Source of the DNA: Sipunculus nudus
Taxonomy: Eukaryota; Annelida; Sipuncula; Golfingiida; Sipunculidae
Direction of reading: 5' to 3'
Assembly: GCA_026874595.1 (NCBI GenBank)
Contig: CM049316.1
Coordinates: 49,044,695-49,108,694 of the forward strand
DNA length: 64,000 nt
How positions within the stretch are numbered: position 1 is the first letter of the stretch; the number at the start of each line of letters is the position of its first letter. Made by a program: the position numbers and the translations under genes. The notes below the pieces were generated by a model that saw only the letters and a program-made list of their open reading frames with translations, was not told where the DNA came from and ran no database searches. Positions 44,377 to 56,179 of this stretch are shown piece by piece.

Positions 44377-44389
44377 CGCCCTGGACTGT

Positions 44390-44560
44390 GCCAGGGGCGT
44401 GTTAAAGGGGCGCGCAACAGACGCCCCCCCCCCTAAAATCAACACATTTTTAGGGGACAACCAAATAACGTAACTTTTCAGCGGGTGCCTAAACCTTTTG
44501 CAAAATAACCTCACAAAGTTGTATTTGTAAGGCCCAGGCCCTAGTTAAATCTGTTTCAAT
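44390..44560 (+). repeat. Dispersed repeat H
   Basis: This is the reverse complement of 29265-29430 (GGGCGCGCAACAGACGCCCC, GTGCCTAAACCTTTTGCAAA, AGTTGTATTTGTAAGGC). Confidence 0.7.
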
Positions 44561-44689
44561 TAAGGAACAGTTTAGGATGACACCCTCTGGTAGCTATGAT
44601 TGACAAAACAAAATCCCCATTGGAAGCTGCTGCCCCTGCATAGGTCATGTCATGTTATGCTGTAATTTGCCGAGTAAATCTGGGGGGAA

Positions 44690-45100
44690 ATTTGGCCGGG
44701 GCAGAATGCATTTGCACAATTCAAAGAAATAAACAAGACAGTTTCACTAAAATAAAATTTTGATTCCAAACCTTCAATTTATCAGAACTGTATATATTAT
44801 TGTAGTTATAAATGAAATAAATTATACGTACCAGGCTAGGTAGAATTAATTGCTGTTTAAAGTGGGAAACCAACAGGATGTGACTGACACGGTCAAAAAT
44901 CAAACACCCATAAGGTTAACAGGTGCTTTGGGTCAGTACAGTACAGGGTACTGACCCCTTACTCGCAGCTCTACTGCTCAGATCCAAGAGACCGGGGTCG
45001 CCGGAGCAAGAGAGTTTTAGCTGCCTGTGATTTGCCGATAGCCGTCATGGGCTCATGTTAGGCTATCGGACAATAACAGAACACAGCATGCAAGTTACAT
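44690..45100 (+). mobile_element. Deleted sister copy of the gag-only element at 59.5-61.6 kb
   Basis: 44695-44945 matches 59530-59765 (GGCCGGGGCAGAATGCA, ACCTTCAATTTATCAGAA, CGTACCAGGCTAGGTAGAAT, GAAAACCAACAGGATGTG). 44990-45095 matches 61455-61555 (GGGTCGCCGG.GCAAGAGAGT, GACAATAACA.AACACAGC.T). The roughly 1.7 kb between, which holds the ORF in the other copy, is missing. The orientation is the same as that of the large copy. Confidence 0.75.
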
Positions 45101-46280
45101 CCCTCCCCCTATGGAGAAAATTTTACACAACAGTGGAAAATGTTGTGATAGCAGTCGTAATACCTAACCTTTAGGAGAGGATGATTTGTTTTTGTTTGTT
45201 TGTTATATTGCCAAAACATTACTGGTAGTCTGTGTATAGGCTGTCTGCCGGCTACCCTACCCTTAATATCTTGGGAGGGGGAGGTAGGTTTATCCTGTGC
45301 TACAACAGCGGGCAGGGAGAGTTCTCTCCCCACACACAGTACCACCAGGGACTATGGACTTTGCAGTCTGATAGTTGTTTGAAAGTTCAGGGCAGGTGTA
45401 ATTTTTATTTGACATTCAAATAGGCCGAGATATTCAAAGTTAAATCAAATACGTCCATACATGTACAATTATATAATTGAAAGATGAATAAGTTGTGCAG
45501 TTCCATTAATGTCGCACAGGTGGCGCCATAGGCTCCTGTGCAAAGGAACCGTCAAATGTTCACACAATAATGTTAATGAAATATTATCAACATTTAGCTG
45601 CTAAGTGTGTCGTAACCACATACATTACTCCTGCTGATATGGGGCAACAATGTCAGCGACTGTAGGTTCTTGCTGTGTCAGCATGGCTTATTTGTTGCTT
45701 GAAAGCAGGCGGTTGTATGTGCATACGAGAATGGAACATCTGAATTGAAAAGAACAGTAGCAGTATCTGTCCATATAATACTGGTGTCCTTCATTTGCCT
45801 GCAACCTATACATAAATATTCAAGAAAAATAAAAGATCACAAATAATCAAACATAAGGGATACTGATAATCAGATCCTTAAAATAAAAATTAATAGGGTA
45901 AAGCCATTGGTATAAGTTTTCTTTTACAACTAATAAAATTATTTTGACAAACAATAAATAAAGTAACCCTCCAATAGGATTCTGTAGAGGTCATAATATG
46001 GGCTATTTTTTTCCGTTTCATACGAAGAAAATTAAACTATGGTCCCTAATATTTTGTAAAACCCGAAAACATCCGGTGGACAAAACCAGCCACCATGTCA
46101 TATTTGACGAACGATATTTTTGTGTGCCCTGCCTGTACTCACGACTCAACGGTATTTAATTGGAGCACCGTCTGGCTGAAACATGCCCGCTCACTTGGCT
46201 AAAACATTTAGACCACTGGTCTACTAATATAGTGAGATTCACTCGCACACTGTATCATCAGCTTATCAGTTTAATAGGTA
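45101..46280. other. Spacer with one GGTGGCGCC site
   Basis: CAGGTGGCGCCATAGG occurs at 45518. No gene is supported; overlapping frames at 45200-45423 in three registers are chance. Confidence 0.45.
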
Positions 46281-46706
46281 CTGTGGTTGGCTTCATATTC
46301 GCGAGGCTGAAATTTCGCGATTTTTCAATTTTTAATGTTTCGCGAGGGTTTCATTTTCGCGATCTCACCAGAACCAAAATATTTGGTAAAGCCATACCTA
46401 TGTGTGTTATAAAATGAGAATAAGTCATGAGTTTGTGATATTTTTCTCATATAACGATGGGCCCGAACACAAAGCACAGGTAGTTAAGTTCAAATTAAGG
46501 GGAACGTTTTCCCTATACCTGCATGGATGTAACTTATTATAACAATTCTCATTGTTCTAATCTATTCCCATACAAATACTGGCTACATTAAATAAGAAGG
46601 ACGTAATCCATTGGCCAATAATTCCCGAGGGTTTCATTTTCGCGATTATTTCCCATTCGCGAATATCGCGAAATTAAAACCCTCGCGAACAAAAAGGCAA
46701 CTACAG
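46281..46706 (+). mobile_element. 426-bp MITE (Tc1/mariner-like TA target), copy 1
   Basis: The ends are CTGTGGTTGGCTTCATATTC and, in reverse complement, CTGTAGTTGCCTTTTTGTTC, each followed by GCGAGG and a CGCGA-rich subterminal stretch. Both ends are bordered by TA. The interior is non-coding. The copy at 48848-49273 is the same length, in opposite orientation, and I see no differences between them. Confidence 0.85.
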
Positions 46707-47439
46707 TATATGCATACGCAGATCGATACGACGCAAGCTGTTCAAGAGCACTCGCAGAGACGCGGCTCTATCAGACGCGGTTCATTGGTTATGCCTAGAG
46801 TGCACTCAGAGACGTAGCCCAGTACGTAGCGGGTCAGTGCTTATGGTTGTGTAAACGCACGGGCGCGTCGAGCAGGCTATATCCTTTTCAAGGTATACTC
46901 AAGTTATACTCACTGTTAATTTGTAAAAGAATATCACACTTTGGTTTATTTACTTACATATTTTATTCACGTTTGACTTGAAATGAAGTATTTTGTTATT
47001 GTTGAATTTCCCCGCAAAAAAGTCATTGTCGTATTTTTAAATTTAAAAACCAAACCCGAAAAAATTGTTAGTGAAACTCCTTGCAATGAATGTAAAATAT
47101 GCTGGTTCTATATAGTTCACATGGACACCTAAATTTAAATAGAATTAAAATTGATGCAAAACGTATGGAAACGTGTGGGCCAGAATCTGAACATACACAA
47201 ACAATTACGAGAGAGACCCATTCGACCTGGACGAATTCGGTATGGACGTCCTCGGCCGGGACGACATTCTGAATGGAAAACATTCTGAATGGACGACAGT
47301 TTAATTTAGTACTTCATAAGTAATTAAGGTGTGAGTGATTGTGAGCCAACTACCATTAAATGAAATTGTTTTAGTTTTTTTTTTTTTTAAATTCCAGTTA
47401 TTTTGAAACACTTTTGGGACTATTTACGGTCGGCCTCTG
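46707..47439. other. Spacer between MITE and family-B repeats
   Basis: There is a short GGACG/CATTCTGAATGGA direct repeat at 47215-47295. No gene is supported. Confidence 0.45.
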
Positions 47440-48655
47440 ACTCACAGCCGACCTTGTGGGACGACACACGTGACGGGTGGCCTGACCAAACATTTTTAAT
47501 GTTTTTTAGCTTCTTCCCTATAAAATATAAGAAAATGCAGTTAGCCAAGAAATAAGCAAAATCCGATAGAATTTTTTAGATGACAAATATTTTGCAAAAA
47601 AATGGTGATGCCAACTCCTGCCCTTTTTGAGATAGCTAAGATGCACGACGGACGACGGACGACGCCACATCATTGCATATGCTCACAGTTTCCTTAAAAA
47701 TGCAAACCACGTTTTTTCAAACAGTTGAAAGATATACACATGTAGTTCCAATCGTTCTAATCTGGGCATTCTGCGTCTATACGTTGTGTCTAGACGTTTA
47801 GACGATGTGTCTAGACGTCTAAACACATTGTCTAGACACCAGACAGAGCCAGGTCAGTTGCCATGGTGATGTATGGACCCCACCTGGTTGAACTGAGTGA
47901 CCTCTTGACTTGGCTGCTGAAACTTGGCATGTTGTCAAATCTGTTTTCAAACAAGAAAGCCTTTTTCAATTGGCTTCACTGCTTTTTATATAAAGCTGCA
48001 TTTACCCAATCTATTGCTGTAATCTATAATCTAAAACTGGCAGAATCCTACCATAGAATAATTCATGTAAAGTTTAAACCAATCAGCATAATAGTTTCAT
48101 CATAAAACAGTGTATAAGCTGGAAGAGTCTAAAATTACATTTTTTCTTGTAAAAAGTAGATCAATGTAGGTGGCACCACCAATACTTCAGTTTCAGATAT
48201 GACTTATGTGACAAACATTGGCATAAAATTTGGTGATGATAGCTCCAGCCGTTTCTGAGATTTTAATTTTAGTGTGCTTTTTTAGACAGATGACTTTGTT
48301 CAACCTCCTGTTACTCGGCCAAAAGTCACCAAACTGGAACCATTCGAAAACTTGAGATTGTTCCAGGGATCATTTCTGTGAAATATTGGACAATTTGGCT
48401 GTACAGTTTCGGAGGAGAAGATTTTAAAGCTTTTTTTTAGCTTTTTTTCCCTATAAAATCTAAGAAAATGCAGTTAGAAAAAAAAACAATCAAAATCCAA
48501 TAGAGTTTTTCAGATGACTGATTATTTGCAAAAAAATTGCTGATGCTAGATCCTTGCGTTTTTGAGATAGCTGTGCTTAATGTACAGACGACGCATGACG
48601 CACGTCGCACGATGGACGACGCCGCACCATCGCATAAGCTCACAGGTTTGCTAAA
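47440..48655 (-). repeat. Dispersed repeat family B, inverted, one and a third copies in tandem
   Basis: On the minus strand a full copy runs from 48655 to about 47700, with TTTTTAGCAAACCTGTGAGC, GGTGGCACCACC, the TCTAGAC palindrome cluster and TGGTTTGCATTTTTAAGG. It is followed head-to-tail by the start of another copy (47700-47440). It matches 2728-3664 block for block. Confidence 0.75.
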
Positions 48656-48847
48656 AAGAATTTATACCTACATAACAATTTATGGAATACACTTTACACA
48701 TGAAAAACCTTGATTTCATGAATAGTTTGTTTGGTAATTTGATTCCTTTTCGCTGTAGACATTTTCCCGAAGCGAAATGTAATATAGTGAAATAAACATT
48801 AATGAACCATTATACCAGTGTTCAAATGTATTAAGTGGGACAATATA

Positions 48848-49273
48848 CTGTAGTTGCCTTTTTGTTCGCGAGGGTTTTAATTTCGCGATATTCGCGAATG
48901 GGAAATAATCGCGAAAATGAAACCCTCGGGAATTATTGGCCAATGGATTACGTCCTTCTTATTTAATGTAGCCAGTATTTGTATGGGAATAGATTAGAAC
49001 AATGAGAATTGTTATAATAAGTTACATCCATGCAGGTATAGGGAAAACGTTCCCCTTAATTTGAACTTAACTACCTGTGCTTTGTGTTCGGGCCCATCGT
49101 TATATGAGAAAAATATCACAAACTCATGACTTATTCTCATTTTATAACACACATAGGTATGGCTTTACCAAATATTTTGGTTCTGGTGAGATCGCGAAAA
49201 TGAAACCCTCGCGAAACATTAAAAATTGAAAAATCGCGAAATTTCAGCCTCGCGAATATGAAGCCAACCACAG
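48848..49273 (-). mobile_element. 426-bp MITE, copy 2, inverted
   Basis: This is the reverse complement of 46281-46706 over its full 426 bp, bordered by TA on both sides. The same spurious frame appears in both copies on opposite strands, which confirms the match. Confidence 0.85.
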
Positions 49274-50940
49274 TATATGGTTCAATTTAAATTCTTTTAT
49301 ATAAATTAAATATGAAACAATATTGACGGTACTGTCACCATTCTCTCTGATTTGTGATCAAAGGCCTTTTGCCTTCTTTGTTGACCCATTGATGAGATTA
49401 TTGTTGTATTAACAATAACCATTGAGTTCTCAGTCACTAGGCCTCCACTAATTAAGCAGATCCATAATCAAACAAGAGTGAGTGACTTGGAAAGAAAAAG
49501 AAAAGGAGAGAGAACGAGAGATAGACAGATAGGCAGAAAGAGAGAGGGGCAGAACGACAAAAGAGGAGAAAAGGAGCGAGAAAGAAAGAAAGATATTAAA
49601 GAAAGAACAGTAAAAAAAAACAGAAAAAGGTGGATAAACAGGGAAAAACACAAAATGAATAAAATAATTGAAAGAGAAATAAAGACACAATTAAGAATAT
49701 ATGTCATGTGTATGGTAAATCAACCAAAGAGAGCTAGAGAGAAAGAGAGAGAGAAAGAAAGAGAGAAAGAGAGCTAGAGAGAAAGAGAGAGAGAGAGACA
49801 GAGTATGACAGACAGAGAAATCTAAACCGCAAAATGAAAAGAATGAGAGTTTCAGTAGGGGAGAACTCACGGTAGAAGAGTATCTACAGGACCACATTGT
49901 TCAAAGATTTTAACTGTTTTTAGAATTTTTTAGATTGTGTAGATTTTCATATTTATGATACTGCTTTTGATATACTTTGCATGTATATATTTCTCCTGTA
50001 ATATGTATTTTATTTAAGATATGTTATAACCCCTCTTTTTACTTAGTAACATGATAAATGTTTTAACTCTTAAAAGGATTGACATATACCGTAGTTCAGT
50101 TGTATTAATTCAGATGGTATTATTAAATTGTTTTTCAATTTTCTTTAATACACTGAGGTGCTAAATAATTATGTGATTATTATTGTTTAGATATTCCGTT
50201 TCAAAGTACAGCATTATTATTCAGTATAATATGGATTTGCATATACGGTTTTTGGTTGTCTTTGATTGACGTATAATACTGTTGTATATATTGCTCGTGT
50301 AAATATGTATTCTATTAAAAATACGTTTTAACAACGTTTTATTTTATTCTTTTTTTGTATATGGATAGTGTATTTACATATGGGTGCTGTTCATGCATCC
50401 GATAATCGATCAATGTTCATTTTATTGGTTATAACATAACTCTTTTACTGCTCAAATCAGCATGCACTTCTGCTCTTTCACGGCATTTAGCTGACCTTAA
50501 ATATGAATGAAATTTTGCAAATGTCAATAGGCTTAGTCACAGTTGTATATTCTATATATTATCATTTAAAATAATGCGTTGAAATGCCCCTGATATTTTA
50601 TCTGTTAAAATACAATGTATATTGTTAAACAAAACAGGGCCTTGATTGCTCATTATAATTCCCAAAATAATCATCAATCAAGAGTAGACAGGTTATAATC
50701 ATATCCCAAATATAATAACATGAATAAGGCCAACAAAGTTTAACATCCACAGCAAATATCGGGACGATTCATGCCTTAGTATATGCGATCTACGTGCTTT
50801 TGCCAAACTTTACAAGATTTTAGCTCTGAATGGTACCGGTTGCGGAGAAATTTCAACATTTTGTGTCTATAATTTGTTTATTACCTTCTTTGGTTCACAA
50901 TTATCTTTACCATTTCTTTATTTTTCTATCTGATGAAGAC

Positions 50941-50999
<59 letters not shown>

Positions 51000-51577
51000 A
51001 ATATAATTCTACTGATGTCAACCGTTATGATCCTCGGGCATGATATATACATGTATTCACGAGGGTGACAATGACGTTATATGAGCGATAATAGTAGAAA
51101 TAATAGAAAAAAGGCTAAGTTGGCCATAATATTTTCATCGAATCAACTTGTAATTAAGCTAAAGTCTCTGATTATCTTTTAGAAAATTATTTTTTTTATC
51201 TTAATCGAGGTTTTATAAAGAATTTACCAAAAAAATATAAAATGATAGTTAGAAATATAAAATATTAAAGTAAGATTTAATAATTTCAAGGAACTAATTT
51301 CACATTTTGGATTCTTTCCAAAATAAATTTAAAATATGGCCGTCTTTGTAAATCAAAACGAGTAAAACAATGACATTAGAAAGTGATGCACTTCTAACGT
51401 TCGAATCTTAAGACTACAGTTATAGGCTTTCTCTCCTCTATTCTTTCCTTCTGTTCTCCCCCTCCCCCTAACCCCCACCCCCGGCCTTCATTTTTCCTTT
51501 ATTAAATCATTCTTGTACTCACCCTTTTTCTTTTTCTCGCGTTTTCGCTTTAAATACCTTTAATCTTTCCTTTTTCC

Positions 51578-51608
<31 letters not shown>

Positions 51609-52478
51609 AATCATGTTTATTGATCTGCTCCATTTGCGCAAGTAGCGAAGACACCATGCAATCCTGGTATTTGTTATTGCAGGACTTATCTCATCAATGG
51701 CTGAACAAAGACTGTATATAGAGGGCCTTTGATCCCGAGTAAATTAGTAGCATACTGGTAGTATATATGTAGAATGAGTCAGGTTTTATAGTGTATATAA
51801 ATTAAAATACGTTCATGAATGTTTTGTCAAGTTATATTTTTCAGTTGGGGAAACACATCAACATATATATGAAAAAAAATAAAATAACAAATATACGTGT
51901 TAAAGTATAGAAATGTTTAATGTGTGCTTTCCTAGCTTGTTTTGTTTGGCCAGGCTCAAGTACAAAGACCTATTGATATTATTCACAATCAGTTATCAAA
52001 TAGTCACACAATCTCTGATGACGAATGTTTATGTGAAACTTCGTCAGGCCGAGATGTCGTCAAACCCGAAATCATCCATCTCGAATATTATCCTGTCATA
52101 ATCAGGCCTATCTTTTTTCTTTCTTTTTTTATGAAATTTTGGGTGGAGGTAACCTCCTCCATTTTTATGCTCTAACTAATTCTTTATACAAGTACATGTA
52201 TATACATATGCAGAGTTCCATTTCGGTTTGGGACTGCGTCACAGGGCGGCAGCACTTGCTTCCTATCATATTATGTTTGTATCCTTGTGTCACTCAGGAT
52301 CGGTGTGTACCGCACCTGCGGGTCTTGAGTGTGTAATCAACCCCATTGCTGGGTCAAAACAACAAGGAACCCCCAAAGACTCACTCGTTTGTGAGTGACA
52401 CCAGCTGTGGGGCACAGCCTTCCCATTAAGCCGGCAGAGCGCTCAGCCTTGGTGGAGGCCGACCGTGAAAATCTCATC
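49274..52478. other. Low-complexity and AT-rich DNA without genes
   Basis: It contains a GA-rich purine tract (49478-49810) that produces a long charged open frame, (TA)n at 50942-50995, and a pyrimidine tract with (CT)n at 51420-51610. The remainder is AT-rich. No exon, RNA gene or TE ORF is supported. Confidence 0.55.
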
Positions 52479-52553
52479 GCCTCATGAGATTTGAACACGA
52501 CCTCCCGGCTTGGAGTCCTGTGCTCTACCCCTTTATCACAGAAGCCGGTGGCC
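52479..52553 (-). ncRNA. tRNA-Trp-like sequence, probably a SINE head or pseudo-tRNA
   Basis: Read on the minus strand, GGGGTAGAGC, then GGACTCCAAGCC, then GTGTTCAAATCTC resembles the D arm, CCA anticodon loop and T loop of tRNA-Trp. The B box GTTCAAATC is perfect and the A box (TGATAAAGGGG) has one mismatch. Acceptor and T stems do not pair well, so it is not a working tRNA. Confidence 0.45.
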
Positions 52554-52966
52554 TGTCATACTGAGTTAGGTCAAACGAACTATATTCTGTTTGTTTTGGA
52601 TATTAATGTAATTAATTTATAAATCTTAAAATATCCTCTCACACTTGGATATATAGTAAGACCGCACATATTTGTTTGAAGCATCGGGTCAATGATGTAT
52701 GTCTATCAGAAATTTTTGAAATACTCATATTCGGGCAGTCTTTAATTTCCTTCGGTCATGACTATTTCTCGCATCTACAAATTGCAAACAATGGATAAAC
52801 TATAGTTTTGCAAACGTTTATACTTTGAATTGAACCTCCATTATCGTACTAATGGTCATGCGATAAACGCTTGCCCGGGTTATGTCACAATGGGCACCGC
52901 TGTGATTAATTTGGCTGCGCGTATCAACGAGCTGCGTCGTAACGAGCCGTGAAATCAGCCTTATAC
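52554..52966. other. Left flank of the Gypsy element
   Basis: No supported gene. The short frame MGTAVINLAARINELRR runs from about 52890 to a stop 16 bases before the LTR. It ends with the target site TATAC (52962-52966). Confidence 0.45.
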
Positions 52967-53076
52967 TGTAATATTATGAGACACAAAATACGAGACTCAT
53001 ATATTCCGCTACACCGGAAGTTCTTTATTATCGCCCATCCCTATGAGCTATGTGCCGCCAACTTGATATCATTAAA
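52967..53076 (+). repeat. Gypsy 5' LTR, 110 bp
   Basis: The direct partner is at 57673-57782. It contains ACCGGAAGT (a full ETS consensus) and a TTTATTAT stretch. It is very short for an LTR. Confidence 0.93.
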
Positions 53077-53089
53077 TGGTGGCAGCGGT
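53077..53089 (+). promoter_or_regulatory. Gypsy primer-binding site
   Basis: TGGTGGCAGCGGT lies immediately after the LTR. TGG is the complement of the CCA tRNA end. The tRNA was not identified. Confidence 0.75.
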
Positions 53090-53386
53090 AAAGTGATTTT
53101 CACTGGATACAGACACAAAAAACCAGTCCCAATCTCTGGTTTAGAATGCCTGACACTAAGAACTGCTGCCTCAAACAAAATTGGCGTGTTTTGCCTGCTT
53201 GGTAGGACATTGTCTGCTTGTCAACGCTGTGCTAATGCACTGGATAGTCAACACATCGCCGGCTGACAGAGACACTGGTTTGTAAGTTGCTGCTTTTCCA
53301 TGAACTGAACCCAAATTTCCCAGGCATAAACGTATGGAAGATTGCCCAATAACCATTTTGCTGTGTTTAACCCATATAGCTTAACA

Positions 53387-54281
53387 ATGTCGGCTAGAAT
53401 GCCTGAAATGGACTGGAAACATGAACCCCTTTCTGAGGCATTCAAGGCCTTCGAGGCCAGAATGACCCTGTATCTTGAGGATATAGACATTACTGACCAG
53501 GCAAAACAAGCAACCAAAATAAAGATAGCCCTTGGTGATGAGGGTATGCGGCGTATTTTGGTTTCTGGATTAACTGAGGCTCAGCAAAAGTGCCTAGACC
53601 ACATATGGACCCTAATAGAAGGCCAGGTAGATGCTACAGCGGCTGGAATTTTCCCACATGAGACAAAATCCCAATGAAAACATTACTGATTTTGTGTCAA
53701 GACTTCGAGAAAAAGCCACCAAATGTGAATTTGATCAAACTGAGCAGAATGAACGCCTAATTGAAATGATCATCCTATCCACACCCTTCGAGGAATTCCG
53801 AAAAGAACTGTTATCAAAGGAAAAAGGACATCTGATTAAAGATGTGATCGAAAGAGGACGCGAATACGAGGCCTTACAGGCATCCCAAGCTTTCCTCCAA
53901 TCAATGGGCGCACTTGGGGCTGCTAATGTGGATGCTATAACGACATCAAGACCATGCAGAAATTGCAACCTACATCACCCACCCAGATCATGCCCCGCTT
54001 ACTATGATGAATGCAGGGCCTGCGGTGCCAAAGGACACTGGAAAAAGTGCTGTCGGAAATCCAGGACACTTGACCAATCAAACTTCAGGGGAAGACGTAG
54101 ACCAGAAAACCCCCAAAGACAATTCAGAAAACCAGAAGGTAAAAGGCCACATACACACAACAAAGCTCAAAATGAACTTGTAATTGATGAATCAGATGAA
54201 GAGACATACACAAAATCATTCTACACTATTACAATCAATTCACTTACACGTCAAGAAGCATTTGCAACTATCTTAACTTAA
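53387..54281 (+). pseudogene. Gypsy gag (capsid and zinc knuckles)
   Basis: I take the start at 53387 (ACAATGTCG; MSARMPEMDW). Capsid-like helices follow, with LTEAQQKCLDHIWTLIE. A one-base shift near 53650 leads to NPNENITDFVSRLREKATKC and LLSKEKGHLIKDVI. The nucleocapsid has CRNCNLHHPPRSC and CRACGAKGHWKKCC (about 53956-54052). A basic RRRPENPQRQFRKPEGKR tail follows. The frame ends at TAA 54279, directly in frame with the protease. The family is the K02A2.6/Mag-like branch, judged from the capsid wording. Confidence 0.85.
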
Positions 54282-54665
54282 CATGATAATCCCAAGGTAT
54301 GTGGCCAGCTGCAAGCAAAGATTGATACTGGTGCCAATGGTAATACTCTGCCATTACGTACATTTCGACAAATGTTTGGCAACATGCCAGTACACAAGGT
54401 AGTGAACCCAGAACCAGGGGTAAACCTCACCTCATACAGTGGCGACAGCATTGAATGTCTTGGATCACTAAAGCTGTACATTTGTAAAGAAAGCCAGATG
54501 AAATTCCAGCATCACAAATTCTTTGTTGTTAATGTCACTGGTCCAGTCATAATCGGACTACCAACTTGTGAACAACTTGACCTTGTCAAACTTCAGCTTG
54601 ATACCATCATGAACAATGACCATAAAAAAATGTACACAAGAACCAATAAACATGAAACCACATGA
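54282..54665 (+). pseudogene. Gypsy aspartic protease
   Basis: The frame continues directly after the gag stop, with KIDTGANGNTLP (catalytic DTG, about 54326) and later FFVVNVTGPVIIGLPT, the conserved flap and hydrophobic-Gly region. It cleaves gag-pol in an intact element. Only one stop codon (TAA 54279-54281) separates it from gag. This may be a mutation or a read-through site. Confidence 0.82.
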
Positions 54666-56143
54666 TATTATCACAACAATCGCTGACCAACCAGACATCT
54701 CTATGTCCACCAAGACCTGTGGCCAGACACCTGGCAAACCACCTCCTGGAATAAAGTTTAATAGTGTACAGGACATCAAAGACTGGTTCCCAGATTGTTT
54801 TGACGGAATTGGGTCTTTCCATGGCGAAGAAACACTACATCTCAAACCTGACGCAGAACCATTCCTAGACCCCCCAAGAAAGTGTTCCATACCCTTGAAG
54901 CCAAGAATACAAGCCGAACTCAACAAGATGGAAAGTCAGGGCATTATACATAAGGTAACCCAGCATACAGATTGGTGCTCCTCCCTTACATGTGCTGTAA
55001 AAAAGACGGCAGCCTACGGCTTTGTCTAGACCCACAAAAGCTTAACCAAGCTCTTAAAAGATGCCCGCACAAAATACCTACCATTGAGGAAATCACACCA
55101 AGATTCACAAATGCGAAGTACTTCACAAAGCTAGATGCAAAGGCGGGTTACTGGAGTGTTAAACTAGCCAAAGACTCGCAAGAGCTAACTACATTCAGAA
55201 CACCATTTGGCTGATACTGTTTCGATCGGCTACCGTTTGGCCTGTGTGTTAGCCAAGACATTTTTCAGCAGCACATGGACAGGATTATAGAACAGTGTAA
55301 CGGTTGTGTGGGCATCAGTAATTACATTGTAATCTTTGGAGAAACAGAAAAGCAACACGATGAACACCTCGCTAACTTCATGAGCATCGCCCGCCAAGAA
55401 GGTCTTATGCTGAACTCTAACAAATGTGTTGTGAAACCAAACCAAATATCCTTTTTTTGGAAGACTTTATACAGACAAGGGTGTTTATCCAGACCCCAAG
55501 AAAACAATAGATATCATCAAAATGCCTACCCCTCAAGATAAACAGGATCTGCTACGTTTTCTGGGCATGGTAACCTTCCTATCAAACCACATCCCAAACT
55601 TCTTAGACCACACAGCCATACTGAGAAACTTACTGCCAAAGGACAATCCATTCGAATGGGGGGGAGGAACACCAACACAGTTTCAATCACATTAAAGAGC
55701 TGGTAGCTACCAACTTGTGTCTGCGGTACTACGACCCAAACGAACCTGTGACTCTCGAGGTGGATGCCTCGATGAAGGGTTTAGGAGCAGCATTGCTGCA
55801 GCCAAGTGGCCCAGTTGCTTTTGCCAGTAAAGCACTATCACAAACCCAAGCAAACTATAGTAACCTAGAGAGAGAGTGCCTTGCAGTAATTCATGGTGTT
55901 CAGAGATTTCATTACTTTCTCTATGGCCGCCAGTTTACTATTACCTCTGACAACAAGCCCCTCGAAATGATTTTGCGAAAACCATTACACTCTGCACCAC
56001 CGAGGCTACAATGAATGCTCACACAAATTCAGGGTTATAACTTTGATATTGTATATCAACCAGGAAGCCAGATGCTTTTATCAGACACTCTTTCAAGGCT
56101 CCCGAACATGGAAAATGTACAGGAAGTTCTTATTGACCCCAAG
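54658..56143 (+). pseudogene. Gypsy reverse transcriptase and RNase H, active site degraded
   Basis: After a shift near 54650 come IQAELNKMESQGII and SSLTCAVKK. A second shift near 55010 leads to LRLCLDPQKLNQALKR and YFTKLDAKAGYWSV (catalytic Asp in KLDAKAGYW). TFRTPFG is followed by TGA (55212; probably CGA in the ancestor), then DRLPFGLCVSQDIFQQHM. The polymerase box, usually A-D-D-I-V-V-F-G, reads SNYIVIFG (55319-55342), so both Asp are replaced. RNase H runs from 55715 to about 56100: EVDASMKGLGAALLQ, ERECLAVIHGVQRFHYFLYG, TSDNKPLEMIL and YQPGSQMLLSDTLSRLP. Stops also occur at 56012. Confidence 0.88.
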
Positions 56144-56179
56144 TAGACAATATCAACATAACTCTCATGAACTTTTCAT

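Noticed and set aside
45200-45423. Possible small gene near 45.3 kb
   Set aside because: Three overlapping frames on both strands are equally open, with no motif or splice context.
49478-49777. 99-codon highly charged plus-strand frame and its minus-strand shadows
   Set aside because: They arise from a GA-rich purine tract with simple repetition.
52479-52553. Functional tRNA-Trp gene on the minus strand
   Set aside because: The anticodon loop and T loop look right, but acceptor and T stems do not pair.
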